NCBI GenBank assembly: GCA_036936605.1
Contig: JAUPFV010000001.1
Coordinates: 170,952,386-171,016,385 of the forward strand
DNA length: 64,000 nucleotides
Direction of reading: 5' to 3'
Origin: Limnanthes douglasii subsp. nivea
Lineage: Eukaryota > Streptophyta > Magnoliopsida > Brassicales > Limnanthaceae
The first letter of the stretch is position 1. Every line of letters starts with the position of its first letter. Shown here piece by piece: positions 1 to 12,590 of this stretch. Under the pieces are notes generated by a model. The model was not told the origin of the DNA. It worked only from the letters and a program-made list of their open reading frames with translations, and did not search any database. The translations under genes and the position numbers were made by a program.

Positions 1-2525
1 TTATCATCATCTGAGTCCTCCTTAGCTTCGTCATCAGATTCAGATTCATCCGAGGAGACGTTGAGTTTATCACTTTGTGCCATAGTATGAAAGGGAATTT
101 TTTTCATATGGCATAAAACTCCATGGCTTTCCAAGAGACCATTTGGGAAAATTTTCATGGAACAATAATAAGACCATATCCGATTTAACGGATGCTTCTC
201 TCCAGTCCATATAATTTAACACCCCCTCAGCATATACGTCCATTGCAGCAACTATATCTTGAGTTTTATTCTTTTTTTAGAAGAGAAATCTCCTCTTCTT
301 TTTCATTAAGAAGATCTTATAAGCCTTTTTTTCTCCTAGGATAACTGGTTGATGGTGCCTGCCTTCGTGGTCTGTTGTTCCTTTAAGGAACTGATTTCTT
401 TAGAAATGGTAGACTGTAATTCAGTATGATTAGTTTACAACTTCTCATGATTGGATTTAGCTAGCTTCAAATCATCATTGGGTTTTTTCTTTTTTCAAAT
501 GATAATCTTAACCTTGTTTTGTTTTGTTTTAAGGGAACTTTTCAGACCTTGATTCTCACTTCGAAGGGAAACGATTACTTTGACTTGAGATCTAACATGC
601 CTCTCCAAGTCGACTATCAGCCTGACATAGCCTAAAACTGCATAACCCAGTGTATCATGTTTACTGGACACTTTGAAGGATTCATCATCAATGTATCATA
701 GTATTGGTAATGGTGGTAGGGGGAAAGCCTTATCAAACTCTTCTTTATCAAATTCACTAAAATACAGGCTTCCTATATCATCCACGTTAACATCACCTTC
801 AGTAGAAGGTTGGTCACCCGCAGGAAAAATTGGTGAAGGAGGATCAACATGTACCTCTTCTTGGGTAGGAGCTTTGATAGGAGTACTAGATGAAAGGGAT
901 TCAGATCAGAGTTTGATCTCCGAACCAGTAGTAGTTTTCTTCTTTTTCCTTGCTCTCCTATCACTGCCCTCTTTACTCCTCTTCTACCTTTTATTCTTCT
1001 TAACAACTGGGGAATTCAATGGCCATTTAGCCTCACCCAGTGTAACAACAACATCTAACAAAGCAGCATCAATTTTATCTAGAGGTCCCAAACTACCCAC
1101 ATTGGAAAACTCTTGAGATGGATCGTCAGTCTTTTTCTTCTTCTTTTTTATCTTGTCAAGATGGCCAAGAGTCTTGTTCTTGACTGGTAGAAAAAGCTTA
1201 CCATCCATATCCTCAGTCCTCTTGAAGATCTCAGCATCTTCATGAGGACTATTAAACATATCCCATGAGAGCTCCCTAGTTGAGCTTGTTCTCCATAGAT
1301 GAGCCCTTACCATGTTTGCTGAGAGAAAATAATCGTGGAAAGTAGTTCCCCAATTCTTTGTGGCCCACTGATGTAGCTTTGTAAAAGTGGTTCTTCCCTC
1401 TTCTAAATGTTTTGAGAACATCTTTAAAAACATTGAAAAATAAATTCAGTGTGAAATTAAATGCCAACTTCCAATGTGAAATATAATGCCAACTTTCGAT
1501 GTGAAATTTAATACAAACTTCTATGTAAAATTTAATAAAAGAAATTCATAAAATGTTTACCTGAACATTTCCAATATCTAGTCAGTAAGCTTGGATTTCC
1601 CTTGGAAGTAATCTTCTTTCCGTTTTCCCAAGTGCCACTAATGTAGACGAATTGGATCCTCCGCGACTTGTCAAGCTCAAACCAATAATCACCAACCTTA
1701 TAATCGTTCCCCATGTTGAAATAATATAAGTGGATATGATGATTTCGGAATATGATAGCCACAACATCAAACCGTTCCATAGATATTGGAATCTTAGCCA
1801 ACATTGAAGCTATGATGCTGGCCAACAGTGTATACCAGGCATTGGGACTTAACTGACTTGGGCATAACATCACAAAGTGGAAACATCTAACTATTTCTAG
1901 GTCCAAAGGGAACTGAAGGCCTCAGTTGAGAACTTTGGGATATACCACTAGCTCCATAGTCTTGCTATCCATCGGGAGTCTTCTCAGGAATGGGAATTAT
2001 CACCTTGATGAACTCTGAGAAACCCCAGTTCTTCTTAATCCGGTCCAATTCAGTTGTATGGGCATATACATAGGAAATTATTTGAAGGGCCAGCAAATAT
2101 TTAACGCTAACCTTGGAAAATTTAGGCCTCACTTTCCTGACAAGGCACTCCGGAAGCGGTTCAGAGTCTGACAGTCTAGCATTTTCCTTCTTTTCATGAA
2201 CTGCACTAGTATCGCCAGTTTGGCCGGATGTCTCCAATGAAATGTCATTTCTATTATCATCCATGTTTTCCTCCATTGCCTCTAGCTGGGGGTCAGTAAT
2301 TTTAGATCCAATATCATTTGTTTCAACATGAGGAGGTTCATTGGATGGAGTCGATGTGACTGGATTCGAAGTGTGCAATGAAGAAAGAGGTTTACGATTA
2401 CTAACGACTTTGGTCTTGATAAAAGGTGTCTCGATCGACTGCGTATGTAGATCTGGGATTGTCGAAGATTGAGCAAGAGGGTTTCTTCTAGAAAATGTTG
2501 AAGGTCTATGAGATGATGAACTCAT
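1..2525 (-). pseudogene. Transposase_28-like ('putative gypsy-type transposon') gene, copy A
   Basis: The gene reads from an ATG at 2525 leftwards. A Ser/Pro/Thr-rich, probably disordered N-terminus (2525-about 2170) leads into a globular segment (about 2130-1532). That segment shows the spacing of the plant Transposase_28 family, with 'GLQFPLDLEIVRCF' then 'LCPSQLSPNAWYTLL'. A Lys-rich linker with a seven-Lys run follows (about 1160-1130). Next comes a Glu/Lys/Gln coiled coil (about 640-330) broken by several stops, and an Asp/Glu/Ser-rich tail runs off the left edge (83-1). Lesions include a frameshift near 1960 and a TGA at 1922-1924 where copy B has Trp. Such genes are usually annotated as retrotransposon-associated in plants; their biochemical role is not established. 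Copy B lies 1 kb away in the same orientation. The family call rests on motif memory only. Confidence 0.55.
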
Positions 2526-3479
2526 ATCTGGTTCTGAGATTTGTTGAACAATCAGTTCACCAGGTGAAACAGGTAGTCCGGTAGCGATTTTAGGTTTTTT
2601 TTTCTATTCCTCCAATTCGGAAAGGTTGAGCCAACCTCCGTTAATTAAGGCAGTTCTTGCCGTGAACATACAAACTTTAGAGAAAATGGAAGAACTGGGA
2701 AAAGTTGAAAGATTATTTTGTTTTTCTCTATCTAGAATTAGAGTTTAAATTTTTTTCTCATACTAGAAATAGAAACAATGAAAACTCACGCTTACATAGT
2801 TTAAAAACTACTTGATTATTTTACCTAGGGGAGATGAACCTCTAGTTATGATTAAGGGATTATACATGTATCTCTTTTAATGTTTAGACACAGGTACCCA
2901 GAACAAACGGCTAATGGGTCCAATTACCACTTGGCACGTCTAAAAGAAAAGTGATTATAAAATCTCAACCTTTGAACTGTTGAATTGACTCTTCAAATTC
3001 ACTTCGAAGGCAGATCGGACATTATCTGTTATGGTTAGCTCTTCCAAATATTTTTTGAAAGAGCTAAGGGAGTTATACGATCAGATTGGATATCGTTGGA
3101 GGAATATCGTAGTGATTTTGATTTTATCCGAAGGGGTATTTTAGATCAGATAAATAAGATGCAAACAAATAAACAGTAAGTCAAGTAGACCTATGACTCA
3201 TCTGTGTTCATATCACCTCAGCTCTTGAGCTTGGAGGCTCATATGATTGACCCAAATATAAGATCTGACCCGCACGACCCATAGGTCATATAAAAAAGTA
3301 TAAATACCCCAACCAACAACATTAAATGGGTTAGATTGTTTCCTAACAGATTAAATACAAGCATTTATCTTCTCTTACTACTCTCTACAAAAATCTTAAA
3401 CACTAAATTACCGAAAGATCTTCCTATTCTACCATCACAATAGTTTTTACCCTAATCAACATCAACCACATTTTTAATA
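2526..3479. other. Spacer between copies A and B
   Basis: No gene is supportable here. The DNA is moderately AT-rich, with a poly(T)-flanked segment near 2590-2760 and no long open frame. It may contain the 5' region of copy A and the 3' region of copy B. Confidence 0.5.
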
Positions 3480-5115
3480 TAAAGCAGACTCGGGGCCATC
3501 GTATTATCATCCTCTTCTTCATCAATACTATTATTTTTGCCTTTATCTTTGGCAGTGTATCTCTTTGATGACCTTACTACACCATCTTTCCCGGCATGTC
3601 TCATTTAAACCAAAAATTCAGGTTCAACATTGATTTCCAGTTTCTCATCGGCTCCAATTTCTGACCTAACATCAACATCATCATCTTCTTCTTCCTCACC
3701 ATCCTTTTTCGGGATCCCGATGACTAGGGGGCCTAGCCCTATTGGGGAGAAATACAAGATTATCTAAGCACTTCAATCGCCTAAGTAGTTTATTTACTGT
3801 GGGAGACACCATAAGTTTTTTCATGGTTTTTTCTTTAGTCGGATCAGACCCCGAAAGATGACTCTTGGCCAAATTCGAAGGAGTAAAACATTGATGGAAT
3901 TTATGGGATCAAGTATTGCCGGGCCAGTAGCTCAGTTGTACAAATATCCAACCAGCTGATTTAACCTGGTCCTCGAACGGTTTGGTGATCTCTTTCATTG
4001 TTCTTCCCCAAAAAAACTTTAATATAGCAAATGAATTGAGTAAGTAAAGACAAATCAATAATGGAAACAAGTACCATGACTGGTCCTCTTCAACGTAAGC
4101 TGATGAGGCATCTTAACAAAGTTCTCAAAGCTTATCTCTCATAATCTAGAGATAAAGATAAATCACTGTTTCCACTTCTTGTCAGATTCGAAGAGGTCAT
4201 TAAAAATCTTATATTTTCTTCCAAGAGTCAGGGAATGGAAGGGAAAATGAGAGCTTTTAGCCACACATGTTACCCCAACAAAATACTCCATGGAAAATCT
4301 AATTTGGGCAATCCGAGAAGCCATAATGCAAGTCGTCAGTGTGAACCACATGTTGGGGTCGGCTTGGGTTGGACATAGCTTTATCCGATAAAATTAATTT
4401 ACTAAAATAGAGTGTAGAGGGAGTCGAAGATCCCAATTCAAAATCCCTGTATGAACGATCAGTTCATGGTCCTGAACAGATGAAGGCATCTCCCTAACCT
4501 CAGTAAACCAAATTTTGATAGAGTCTGGAATCCCCCATTGGTCCCTAAGTTTAATTTTTTCAGATGGATGGAAATACTTATACTTTACCTTATACAATGC
4601 TAGCAAGTGATCAGATTCAACCTAATGAATATTGTTTTCCAAGATGGTCTCTAGGTTCTAAGGTAGTTCAACATGACCTTTCATTTTCTTATTCGTTGAT
4701 ACTTTCTTCTTTTTTTGGCAGGAGAGCTTGTTCCAAATTTTAGAGGAGAAGATTTTTGAGCCGGTCTAAAAGGTATGATAGAAAGAACAGCTCAGATAGG
4801 TTGAGCTTCAATAGGGATTATACTTTATTCTTCTTGGTTACCATCTGATTTGTCGATCATATGTTGTTATTGCACCTCTGGAATGGATTTAAGGGATGGA
4901 ACTATGGTATTTTATGTTCGAACATCCTTTGATGAATGTTTCCGAGGCATGACCTTGGGAGTCGTTTCAGGAGTACTTTGTGGTGTGTTTTGAGGAGTAG
5001 AAACATAAAGCACGAGCTTTATCTTGGTGGATCTTTTGGTTGTTGGTCCGAAGATTTCTTCCTCTTTGAGCGACCATCTTTAGTTTTCTCAGTTACTTGA
5101 CGTTTATCGCCCATC
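3480..5115 (-). pseudogene. Transposase_28-like gene, copy B (degenerate)
   Basis: This is a second, more decayed copy of the gene at 1-2525. It begins near an ATG at about 5115, followed by a Lys/Arg-rich N-terminus ('EKTKDGRSKRKKSS'). The conserved segment lies at about 4606-4163 and reads 'LLALYKVKYKYFHPSEKI', then 'LRLPLHSILVN', then 'KLCPTQADPNMWFTL'. This aligns block by block with 'LDLEIVRCF' and 'LCPSQLSPNAWYTLL' of copy A. A downstream Asp/Glu-rich segment (about 3715-3500, including 'KKDGEEEEDDDVDVRSEIG') corresponds to the acidic tail. Stops interrupt the frame repeatedly, for example around 4394. Protein divergence between A and B is large, so they are old relatives rather than a recent tandem duplication. 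Confidence 0.5.
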
Positions 5116-6720
5116 AGAAGAAACAAATAAATATTACTAGAGTTTTTAAAAAGACCAAGGTCACTTTTGTTGCACCTTGAACAAGTCTGAGCGGGGGTTG
5201 AGTAATAGGAAGATCAGAATGGAATATTAGTACCTGAAGTTCCTATTGCTTCAAAAATGCTTAAAATGCTTCTTTATAGGAAGCCATTGACCAAAATACG
5301 TTGTTTGAAGAATTTCCAAGGGTCGTGGCTCCTCTTCTATGCCAGCGACTTCCCTTTCTTCAGCTTTGTTTACAATCTCGAACCACTACTAAAGTTTATA
5401 TCTCCCAAACCCTTCGGATTCCTTAGGCATGAAAGGTCAAATGAAGCGTCTACTGGAGCAATCTGTGAGGCTCTCTATTTTTTTTCTTTATCTCTCTAGT
5501 AATAGAAAATTCAAGTAACTTTGCGGTTGTGAACGGATTCAAGTATTTAAAGCACGGGCTTTTAAGGGTTACAAAGGCCCAAGTAGGTGAAAATGTTTTC
5601 ATAGATAACGAGTACCTAAGAAAGATGAAAGGTTTTAAAGGTAGTTACTCTACTTATAATTCAAATCACACATGTATCGAGAAGTGTAGAGGGTTTCTGA
5701 AAAACCTCTTCACATACATAATATTTTGGAAAGCATGCGTGTTTGTGTCAGGAAGAAATTGACACGTGGATTAAATGACATCACAAATCTAAAACATTTC
5801 TGACATAGAGATAGAGTATAGTATGCATATTGGCCATTAAGAACCGCCTTGATACGTGGCCTAAAACAGATGACACATGAATATGAAATCATGATTACTT
5901 ATTGGTACGTCAAGAGTCCGACGAGCTGCATGGGGAAGAATAATTCGATAAGGTGCATCACGAAGAATAATTCGATGAGAAACTAGTGGAATGATTGTCC
6001 AAAGAGATATAGACGAGAGAAAAATCCACTTCTATGAATTAGTCATTGTTCGAACATCTTCACAAGGATTGGGGGGCTACTGATAAATGGAGGGAATATA
6101 GTGTGGAATTAGCAAAGTTAGATAAATAAGGAGTTAATTTGATGTAATAAAGTATTAGGTATAAATTTGACAAGTATGTAACGTCAAGGGTGTCTTGTGT
6201 AATAACTAATATTTATGTTTATGATTAGTAAAGTGGTCGGGGTGTAAAAACTCACATAAGAAATTGTAGATATGTAACTAATTGGCTAATAATTAACGAA
6301 TTGGCTATTCCCGATGATAAGTACTCTTATGTTCTTATTAGTGATAAAATTCTTTTGCGCAATGATGATTGGTACCAAGCATGGGGCACCAATGGTCTTT
6401 CCATCTTTACATTTAATGTTGCTAAGGAATCCATTGCGAGAACGATATCCCAGATGATATAACTATTCAGGTCTCTTGTCTTTGTGAAACTCCATGTGAT
6501 ATTTATCCTCACAAGACCGTCTTTTTCATCTGACTTTCCACTATGGCCTTCGACTGACGTTAGATCCGTTCAAATCAGAGTAATTATCATGAGCTAACCT
6601 TTTACCGTCCCGAATTAAACCGAATAGGTGGTGTTTTGTGATATATTTTCAGGTGTTATGCGGTATTCAGGGCATTATTTGTATGATCCGGTTGTTTACC
6701 TCTTTTTTTCTTTTAAAGAA
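5116..6720. other. No supportable gene
   Basis: Several short open stretches occur, the longest about 80 codons at 5257-5499. None has a recognisable domain, composition bias or a counterpart elsewhere in the window. The last 600 bp become AT-rich. I see nothing I would annotate as a gene. Confidence 0.5.
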
Positions 6721-6906
6721 ACGAAAAAAACTTCTTTTTATCACTTCGAGCAATATCCCATTCTGGTAAGGGGTTTGGCTTAGTCCAATACAATACAAAG
6801 AAAACATGTATTATTCTGCATAATATGACCGTCAAAGATAAACACGAAAAAAACTTCTTTTTATCACTTCGAGCAATATCCCATTCTGGTAAGGGGTTTT
6901 GCTTGA
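6721..6906. repeat. Direct repeat, about 60 bp, spacing 123 bp
   Basis: A block starting 'acgaaaaaaacttc' and ending 'ggtaaggggtttt' occurs at 6721-6780 and again at about 6844-6903 with essentially one mismatch. About 60 bp of unrelated sequence separates the copies. The near identity suggests a recent local duplication. Confidence 0.85.
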
Positions 6907-7959
6907 TCAAAATATTTAAGATAGAAGGACAAATGCAATGTTAAATTCTAACTTCCCAAATTATTTTTAGAAGACTTTTAGTAATAAAAATAAAAATATA
7001 TAATATTTGGATAAAGACCATTGTTTAGCAATTTCATTTTTTTACCTTTTATATAATAAATTTTAATTTTTTAAATTTTTTAAATTTTTTAAATAAAAAC
7101 TTATACATTAAAAACGTAACTAATACTTTTTTGAATTTTTTAAAATGAAATTTTCGATATATTGTAGTTGTTATAATTTTTTGTGAAGTTTGGTCATGAG
7201 CAGTATTCAATGACCATTTATTTGAAAATAAATATATGCTTATATAATATTTGATACTTATTTTTTAATAGTTTTTTGTTTGAAATCTTGTATAGTATTA
7301 TACCGTTTGAATATAGAAGTTGGTTGCTGATTAAGGATGGTTATGGACAGTACACGGTCACGTTTTGGATTGATTCATTTTTTTTACCCGATCTGCTCAA
7401 CTCCTTATCTAGTTAAAAAGCGCCTATCCCATTTGTACCCGTGGATCAATCGGACTGGCATGTGGAAATTTATATATATTACATATATTATATTTTATTT
7501 GTATATCTTTTGATGATTTACAGATTGGACAAATTAAAAATTTGGACACTGTCTGAATTTTTTATGGGTCATTATTTTAAAACTCTAACTCGTCCTATAT
7601 CTGGTTCGGACAAAGCCTAACTAGTTTGATCAAGATAGACCAGACACATCTCACTTTATCACCTCTTCTGGTTATGGCGATAAGCAGTCCAATAAAATAA
7701 ACGAAAATTTAAAGTAGGGTTAAAATATCTAGTTGTATATTTAGAGTTTGTTATGGTAACAAAGAAACATATTCAGACCAATACACCTTTACTTACGCAC
7801 CTAAATTTTTTGTTAATAGTTTATATAGCTTTGTTTTAGTACTTTTAGACAATGATATTCGATAGTACAACAAACAAACGACGACATAAAAATGCAATTT
7901 ACAAATATAAGCAACTATAAGTAGGTAAAAAAAAAGTATACGCACCAGGGTGGTTCCCT
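6907..7959. other. AT-rich non-coding DNA with a short GC-island segment
   Basis: No gene is seen. The stretch at about 7325-7680 has GC-richer ends around an AT-rich core. It shares 'gacaaattaaaaat' and 'acccg'-type blocks with the candidate element at 7960-9030, so it may be a truncated relative. Confidence 0.4.
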
Positions 7960-9030
7960 CCTTAAAGTATTATAAAGGTCGGATACGGAACGATCCGTTT
8001 AGGCCCGTTGTTTTTTACTCAAGCCCGAATCCGCAATGAGTTTAATATTTTCAAATCCAAGCCCATTATGTTTATGTTTGCAGATCAACCCGACCCAGCC
8101 CGTAAATATCAACGTTGTATTTGTATTTTTAAAGAGAAACTATATCTTTAAATATATTTTAAATTCATATAAATTATTAAATCTTATAGATTTATTAGTA
8201 TCTAAAATGTAAATATCAATTATTAACCTAATAAAATATATATATTACAATAAAATAATAAAATATTTAGCAAATGTTGACTATATAGTTAAATTTATTA
8301 AAATAATAAAATATTTAATAAATATATATGCATACTATGCCGTACTAGTTAAATTTATTAAAATAGTAAAATATATATCAAATGATCTAAGTATTTTATT
8401 TTTATATATTTATTTTTATATATGTAAAAAAATTATTTAAGCAAATTATTAAAAGAAATTAAAAAAAAAACTAAATATCTAAAAGATCAAAGTATTATAA
8501 AAATGTTTTTTAAAAACTAAATATTTAGATGAATAACAAATCAATATACCTCAAACACAATAGAATAAGAGAAAAATATCCAAAGAACTTCAAAAATTAG
8601 AAATTAGGATTGAGAGTATACGTAGGCAAAGATTGGAAGAAATATATTTATAATTTATGGGATTAAGTTTATGGAAAAAAATATAATTAATAATTATATT
8701 ATTCTCTAAATTCTAAAATAATTACTAGTATATTATTGGAAATTATATAAAAGTAAGTATTTTAGTAATTAATAAATATATTTTTTAGTTATATTTTACA
8801 AATTTACAATTACTTTTTAATATATTTTTATTTTTTATATAGTTTATATTTGTGGGCCGAATTGGACAAATTAAAAATCCATATCCGGCCCGTCCCACTT
8901 GCAGGTTATAATTTATATATCCGTATCCGACCCGTTTTATGTTCGGACCGGACAAAACCCAACCGGATTAGATCGGACCGGGCCGGTTTGGACCCGCTCG
9001 GATTAACATTGCCACCTCTATTTGAGAGAC
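7960..9030. mobile_element. Candidate non-autonomous hAT-like element
   Basis: About 700 bp of very AT-rich DNA is flanked by GC-rich subterminal blocks. The left block (about 7980-8110) contains 'ggcccgttg', 'aagcccgaatccgc' and 'cccgacccagcccg'. The right block (about 8855-9005) contains 'ccggcccgtccc', 'ggaccggacaaaaccc' and 'ggaccgggccgg'. The right end closes with 'attgccacctct', whose complement resembles the 'aggggtggcaa'-type terminus of many plant hAT miniature elements. I could not find a convincing left terminus or an 8-bp target duplication. The structure fits a hAT-type MITE but is not proven. Confidence 0.35.
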
Positions 9031-10023
9031 AACACGTCAAAGTTTGACTGACTTTAAGTCTAGAAAACAAACGATAAATAATTATAAGGTTAGTGACCAT
9101 AGGATCTTATAAAATCTTGGTAAATTATTTGCCAGTTTTATTTCTCCATAGTTTCTTTACGTGTGATATTTAAACTATTATTAATATGTCTAGTAGCAGA
9201 ATTATTATTACAAATTAGGCTTTTAGTTTGAGAAGTCCTAAAAGTATTATGCACGCGTATTTCGACTTCGTACATCTATCCAAGGAAACGAATTAGATGT
9301 TATCCTTAGAGGTATATTTCTTTTATTTGTATGACACACTTAGCTTGTAGTCTTTACCTATATTTCAATTATGACTTTCTAAAAAGTTGGAAAATAAATT
9401 AAAAAACATTATTGTTGAGAAAATTAAATTCCAAAAATCAATAAAAAAAAAATCATGGCTATTACTGTTGTAAAAAACTAACAACTAAATATCAAAATAT
9501 CCATAAAAAAGGTTAGTAATTCATTCGACTTTATGATAACTTTACGATAGAATCGTTAGTTCCGTTGATCTGAAAGAGAATAGATTTTTAGTTTTATATA
9601 TTTATTTAAAAATAATTCGATCACGAACGAACGAACGATATATATAATAAATGATAAATAGTTAAAATTAACTAAATCTTAACATATACTTAATAAAGTG
9701 ATGAAGTGAATAATATATATTTATTTTTAAAAAGTTACATGTAGTTGCCTCTGTTGTAAAAACAATCAATAGATTGGTTTTTATTAACAAATAAAATAAA
9801 TCAGATTAACGTTAAAAAGACAGGTGTTTTTAAGTAATATAAATATCAATAAAATGAATTACTAATAATGATAATTTATTAGTAATACGCAAACTTTGAA
9901 AAGTAAAGTTTGTGGCAGGTTTGAAAGAAAAAACAAACTTTGGGTTTCGTATGCTACTATAAATTTAGGGATATTGACTCGGTGTACGTATCTATAATAC
10001 TACATGATTATAAAGGTGAGAGT
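9031..10023. other. AT-rich non-coding DNA
   Basis: No gene, no long open frame and no clear tandem repeat are visible. The 3' end supplies the left target duplication of the LINE that follows. Confidence 0.5.
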
Positions 10024-10038
10024 AAAAAAAGTTCACTA
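10024..10038 (+). repeat. Left target-site duplication of LINE at 10039-17894
   Basis: The 15-mer 'aaaaaaagttcacta' is repeated exactly at 17895-17909, immediately after the LINE poly(A). Length and A-rich start fit target-primed reverse transcription. Confidence 0.9.
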
Positions 10039-10114
10039 TGTGCTGTTCTCTCCCTCCTCTCTCTAGAAAGCAACGGTAACCAATAATCTTCGTCGTCGCT
10101 GGTGATTGCCAAGC

Positions 10115-10138
10115 TTCCCTGGCTCCTAAGCCAGGGAA
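10115..10138 (+). other. Perfect hairpin in LINE 5'UTR
   Basis: Arms 'ttccctggct' and 'agccagggaa' are perfectly complementary around the 4-nt loop 'ccta', 76 nt after the LINE start. A GC-rich, 10-bp stem in an otherwise AT-rich neighbourhood could fold in the LINE RNA. Function is unknown. Confidence 0.8.
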
Positions 10139-10660
10139 TCCATGGTATAATACTTGAAATATGTGGTTTATCTTTGTACGTGTCAGCCAAGTACTGCACA
10201 GCTCACCATTGTTCAAAGCAATGGCTTGTTCTTACAGTACTAAGCTCTTCCTTATATCCTCCTCCCTCTCTTGAAGTATTTGGTGGATATCTCAGAGTCA
10301 GCTGCATAAGTACCAAGAGTGATGATGTTGATTCTGATGAATCAAACCTCTTCAATAAAGTCCCATCAGTCAAATTCATCCAAGTACCATACCAACCTCT
10401 TCCTCTTAATGCTCAAGAGATCCCTCTTCTTTCCTCAGTCAATCAGATCATCTGCAAGAAAAAGAATCCTAAGTTGTCAAATCCAATCGAGAAAATGAAT
10501 TCTAAGTTGTCTAATCTTTCAAAGGGAAGTTTTATCCTATCTCCCCCCATTTCTTTTCTGTGGGTTTACAAACAAAAATTCAGAGTAAACCGAACTAATC
10601 TGGTTACCATAACCAATCCTGTTGGAATAATCAGATTAGCTTCTCGAAAAGAGTTCCAGA

Positions 10661-11100
10661 GTCACTGGTCTCCATCCCTCTTTGTTTGGGTAAGTCTTCT
10701 AATTGCTTTCCTAAAAATGCAACCCCCTGCCTAAGTCAATAGGCCTTTTTGAGCTTTATTGGCTCTCTTCTCTGCCCCCTATCTCTCCCCTCCCTCTCCC
10801 CTAATCGATAGCATCAGCCCTGTCCCCCTGATCCCCCTATTTTCCTCATCATCTCTATCGACAGCTCTAAATAACCAGCAGGGTCACTGGCCTCCATCCC
10901 TCTTCGTTTGGGTAAGTCTTCTAATTGCTTTCCTAAAAGTACAACCCCTGCCTAAGTTAATAGGCCTTTTTGAGCTTTACTGGCTCGCTTCTCTGCCCCC
11001 TATCTCTCCCCTCCCTCCCCCCTAATCGATAGCATCAACCCTGTCCCCCTGATCCCCCTATTTTCCTCATCATCTTTATGGACAGCTCTAAATAACCAGC
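10661..11100 (+). repeat. Tandem duplication of a 222-bp LINE 5'UTR module
   Basis: Two head-to-tail copies begin at 'gtcactgg' (10661 and 10883) and end at 'aataaccagc'. They differ at few positions. The unit is pyrimidine-rich with runs such as 'ctctcccctccct'. Tandem 5'UTR modules resemble the promoter monomers of some animal L1 elements; a promoter role here is inference. Confidence 0.9.
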
Positions 11101-11865
11101 CTTCTAGTATCATCAAATACTCCTTAATCTACCGAAAAACAAGTACAACATATCAGCCTCTACCCTGCTTCAGACCTAAACCTAGGGAACCTTTTTAGCC
11201 TAGACTAATAAATCTCACACAAAAAATAATCCATAAATCTCAACCAAAAACCATCCCTCGAAGCAAAGCAACTCCAACAGAAATCCTAAGACAATTAGAA
11301 AACCTAAGCCAAAATTTCAAAAGTAATTGTAGAATCTCTTACCTCCCTCTGAACCAAATGGTATCTCCTCGCCCTGCTTTAACCTCAGAATTTGTGGACT
11401 CCTTCTCCCCTGTTCGATCTCTGGCTTTCTCCTCAATGCTTGTCTCCCTCCTGGTCAGTACAACAGAACCCTTAACCTTGTCTGAATTACCAAGCAGTCA
11501 TCACACCATTCCGTCAGTTCCCAGCCCCTCTCCCATTTCCTCTCATCATGAAGCATTCGTCAGAGATGCTCTAGCTATGGAAAGGAGTCACATGGAAGCA
11601 GGGCACTCTCTCTTCCTCTCTGAATCGTCGTCCAGCTTGCCTTGTCTGCAACTTGAACCAGTGACTTCCCGAAACCCCTTTGAGGTATTGTTCTCCACTG
11701 CTTTGGAGGTGGGAACGCCTCCTCCATCATGCTTCCTTCAACTTGATAGCTCTACAGCGCCCCGTATTGATCAGGGAACCTATGAAAACTTAGTAGCTAC
11801 CTTAAATGAGAATGGCCCCTCTCCCAAATCTTGCCCTCAATCAGCTGGAAAAGGTTCTCCTCTTA

Positions 11866-12339
11866 GCCTCCATATTGCCGGCCTGCTCTCCACCTCAGCT
11901 CCAGACCTGGCTGTTGCAAACGTCTCCAGGGACAGTAGATTCCGGTATGGTAACCCTCATCTCGACCTGGAAAGCAGCCCTCGAGTAGGGTATGCCTCGA
12001 GCTCTTCGTCGAAAGGGCTTATGTATTCGTTTCGCGAATCAGGATATAAGGGAAGAACTTTCGATAGCTAGAGCAGTGAGGATGAGAGAGGCTCGCATCA
12101 TCGTCTCCAAAACATCGGTTTGATTTCCACCGCACCAACAGATCCGGTAGCATCTCAAGTGCCCAGAGGATGCAAATTCCGGTATGGAAACCCACTGCTC
12201 GAGATTGAAAGTAGCCCTCGAGTAGGGCATGCTTCGAGTTCCTCGTCGAAGGACCTCCCGTATTCGCTGCCACGCTCTGTAATTCCTGGAACTAAAATCG
12301 ATCGGCAGATTGGAGAAGATGGGGCGACCGGTTTGGATA
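11866..12339 (+). repeat. In-frame 237-bp (79-codon) direct repeat in ORF1
   Basis: 'ttccggtatgg' anchors recur at 11940 and 12177. The encoded blocks 'FRYGNPHLDLESSPRVGY' and 'FRYGNPLLEIESSPRVGH' align, followed by a Ser run. Because the period is a multiple of three, the frame is preserved. The first ORF1 stop (12069) lies in the first unit. Confidence 0.8.
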
Positions 12340-12350
12340 AGGGATCTGCT

Positions 12351-12590
12351 ATGGCTCCGGACTCATCAGGTTTTGCAGGGAAGCCTTCCATGGCTCTGTC
12401 GGGTTTTGCAGAGGGATCGAGTAAGTACCAGGCGAGTTTTGCAAAGGGTTCGAGCTTGGATCCATCTGCTATGGCTCCGGATTCATCAGGTTTTGCAAGG
12501 AAGGCTTCCATGGCTCCGTCGGGTTTTGCAGAGGGATCGAGTAAGTACCAGGCGAGTTTTGCAGAGGGTTCGAGCTTGGATCCATCGGGT
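12351..12590 (+). repeat. In-frame 120-bp (40-codon) tandem repeat in ORF1
   Basis: Two copies start 'atggctccgga' at 12351 and 12471. They encode 'AMAPDSSGFA' followed by 'SGFAEGSSKYQASFA' motifs. Degenerate 'GFxEG'-type units continue to about 12740, so this is a longer decaying Ser/Gly-rich repeat tract. Confidence 0.9.

Noticed and set aside
10102..10734. 210-codon open frame in the LINE-1 5'UTR
   Set aside because: No domain, and it overlaps the duplicated 5'UTR module and hairpin. Most likely chance openness of pyrimidine-rich sequence.
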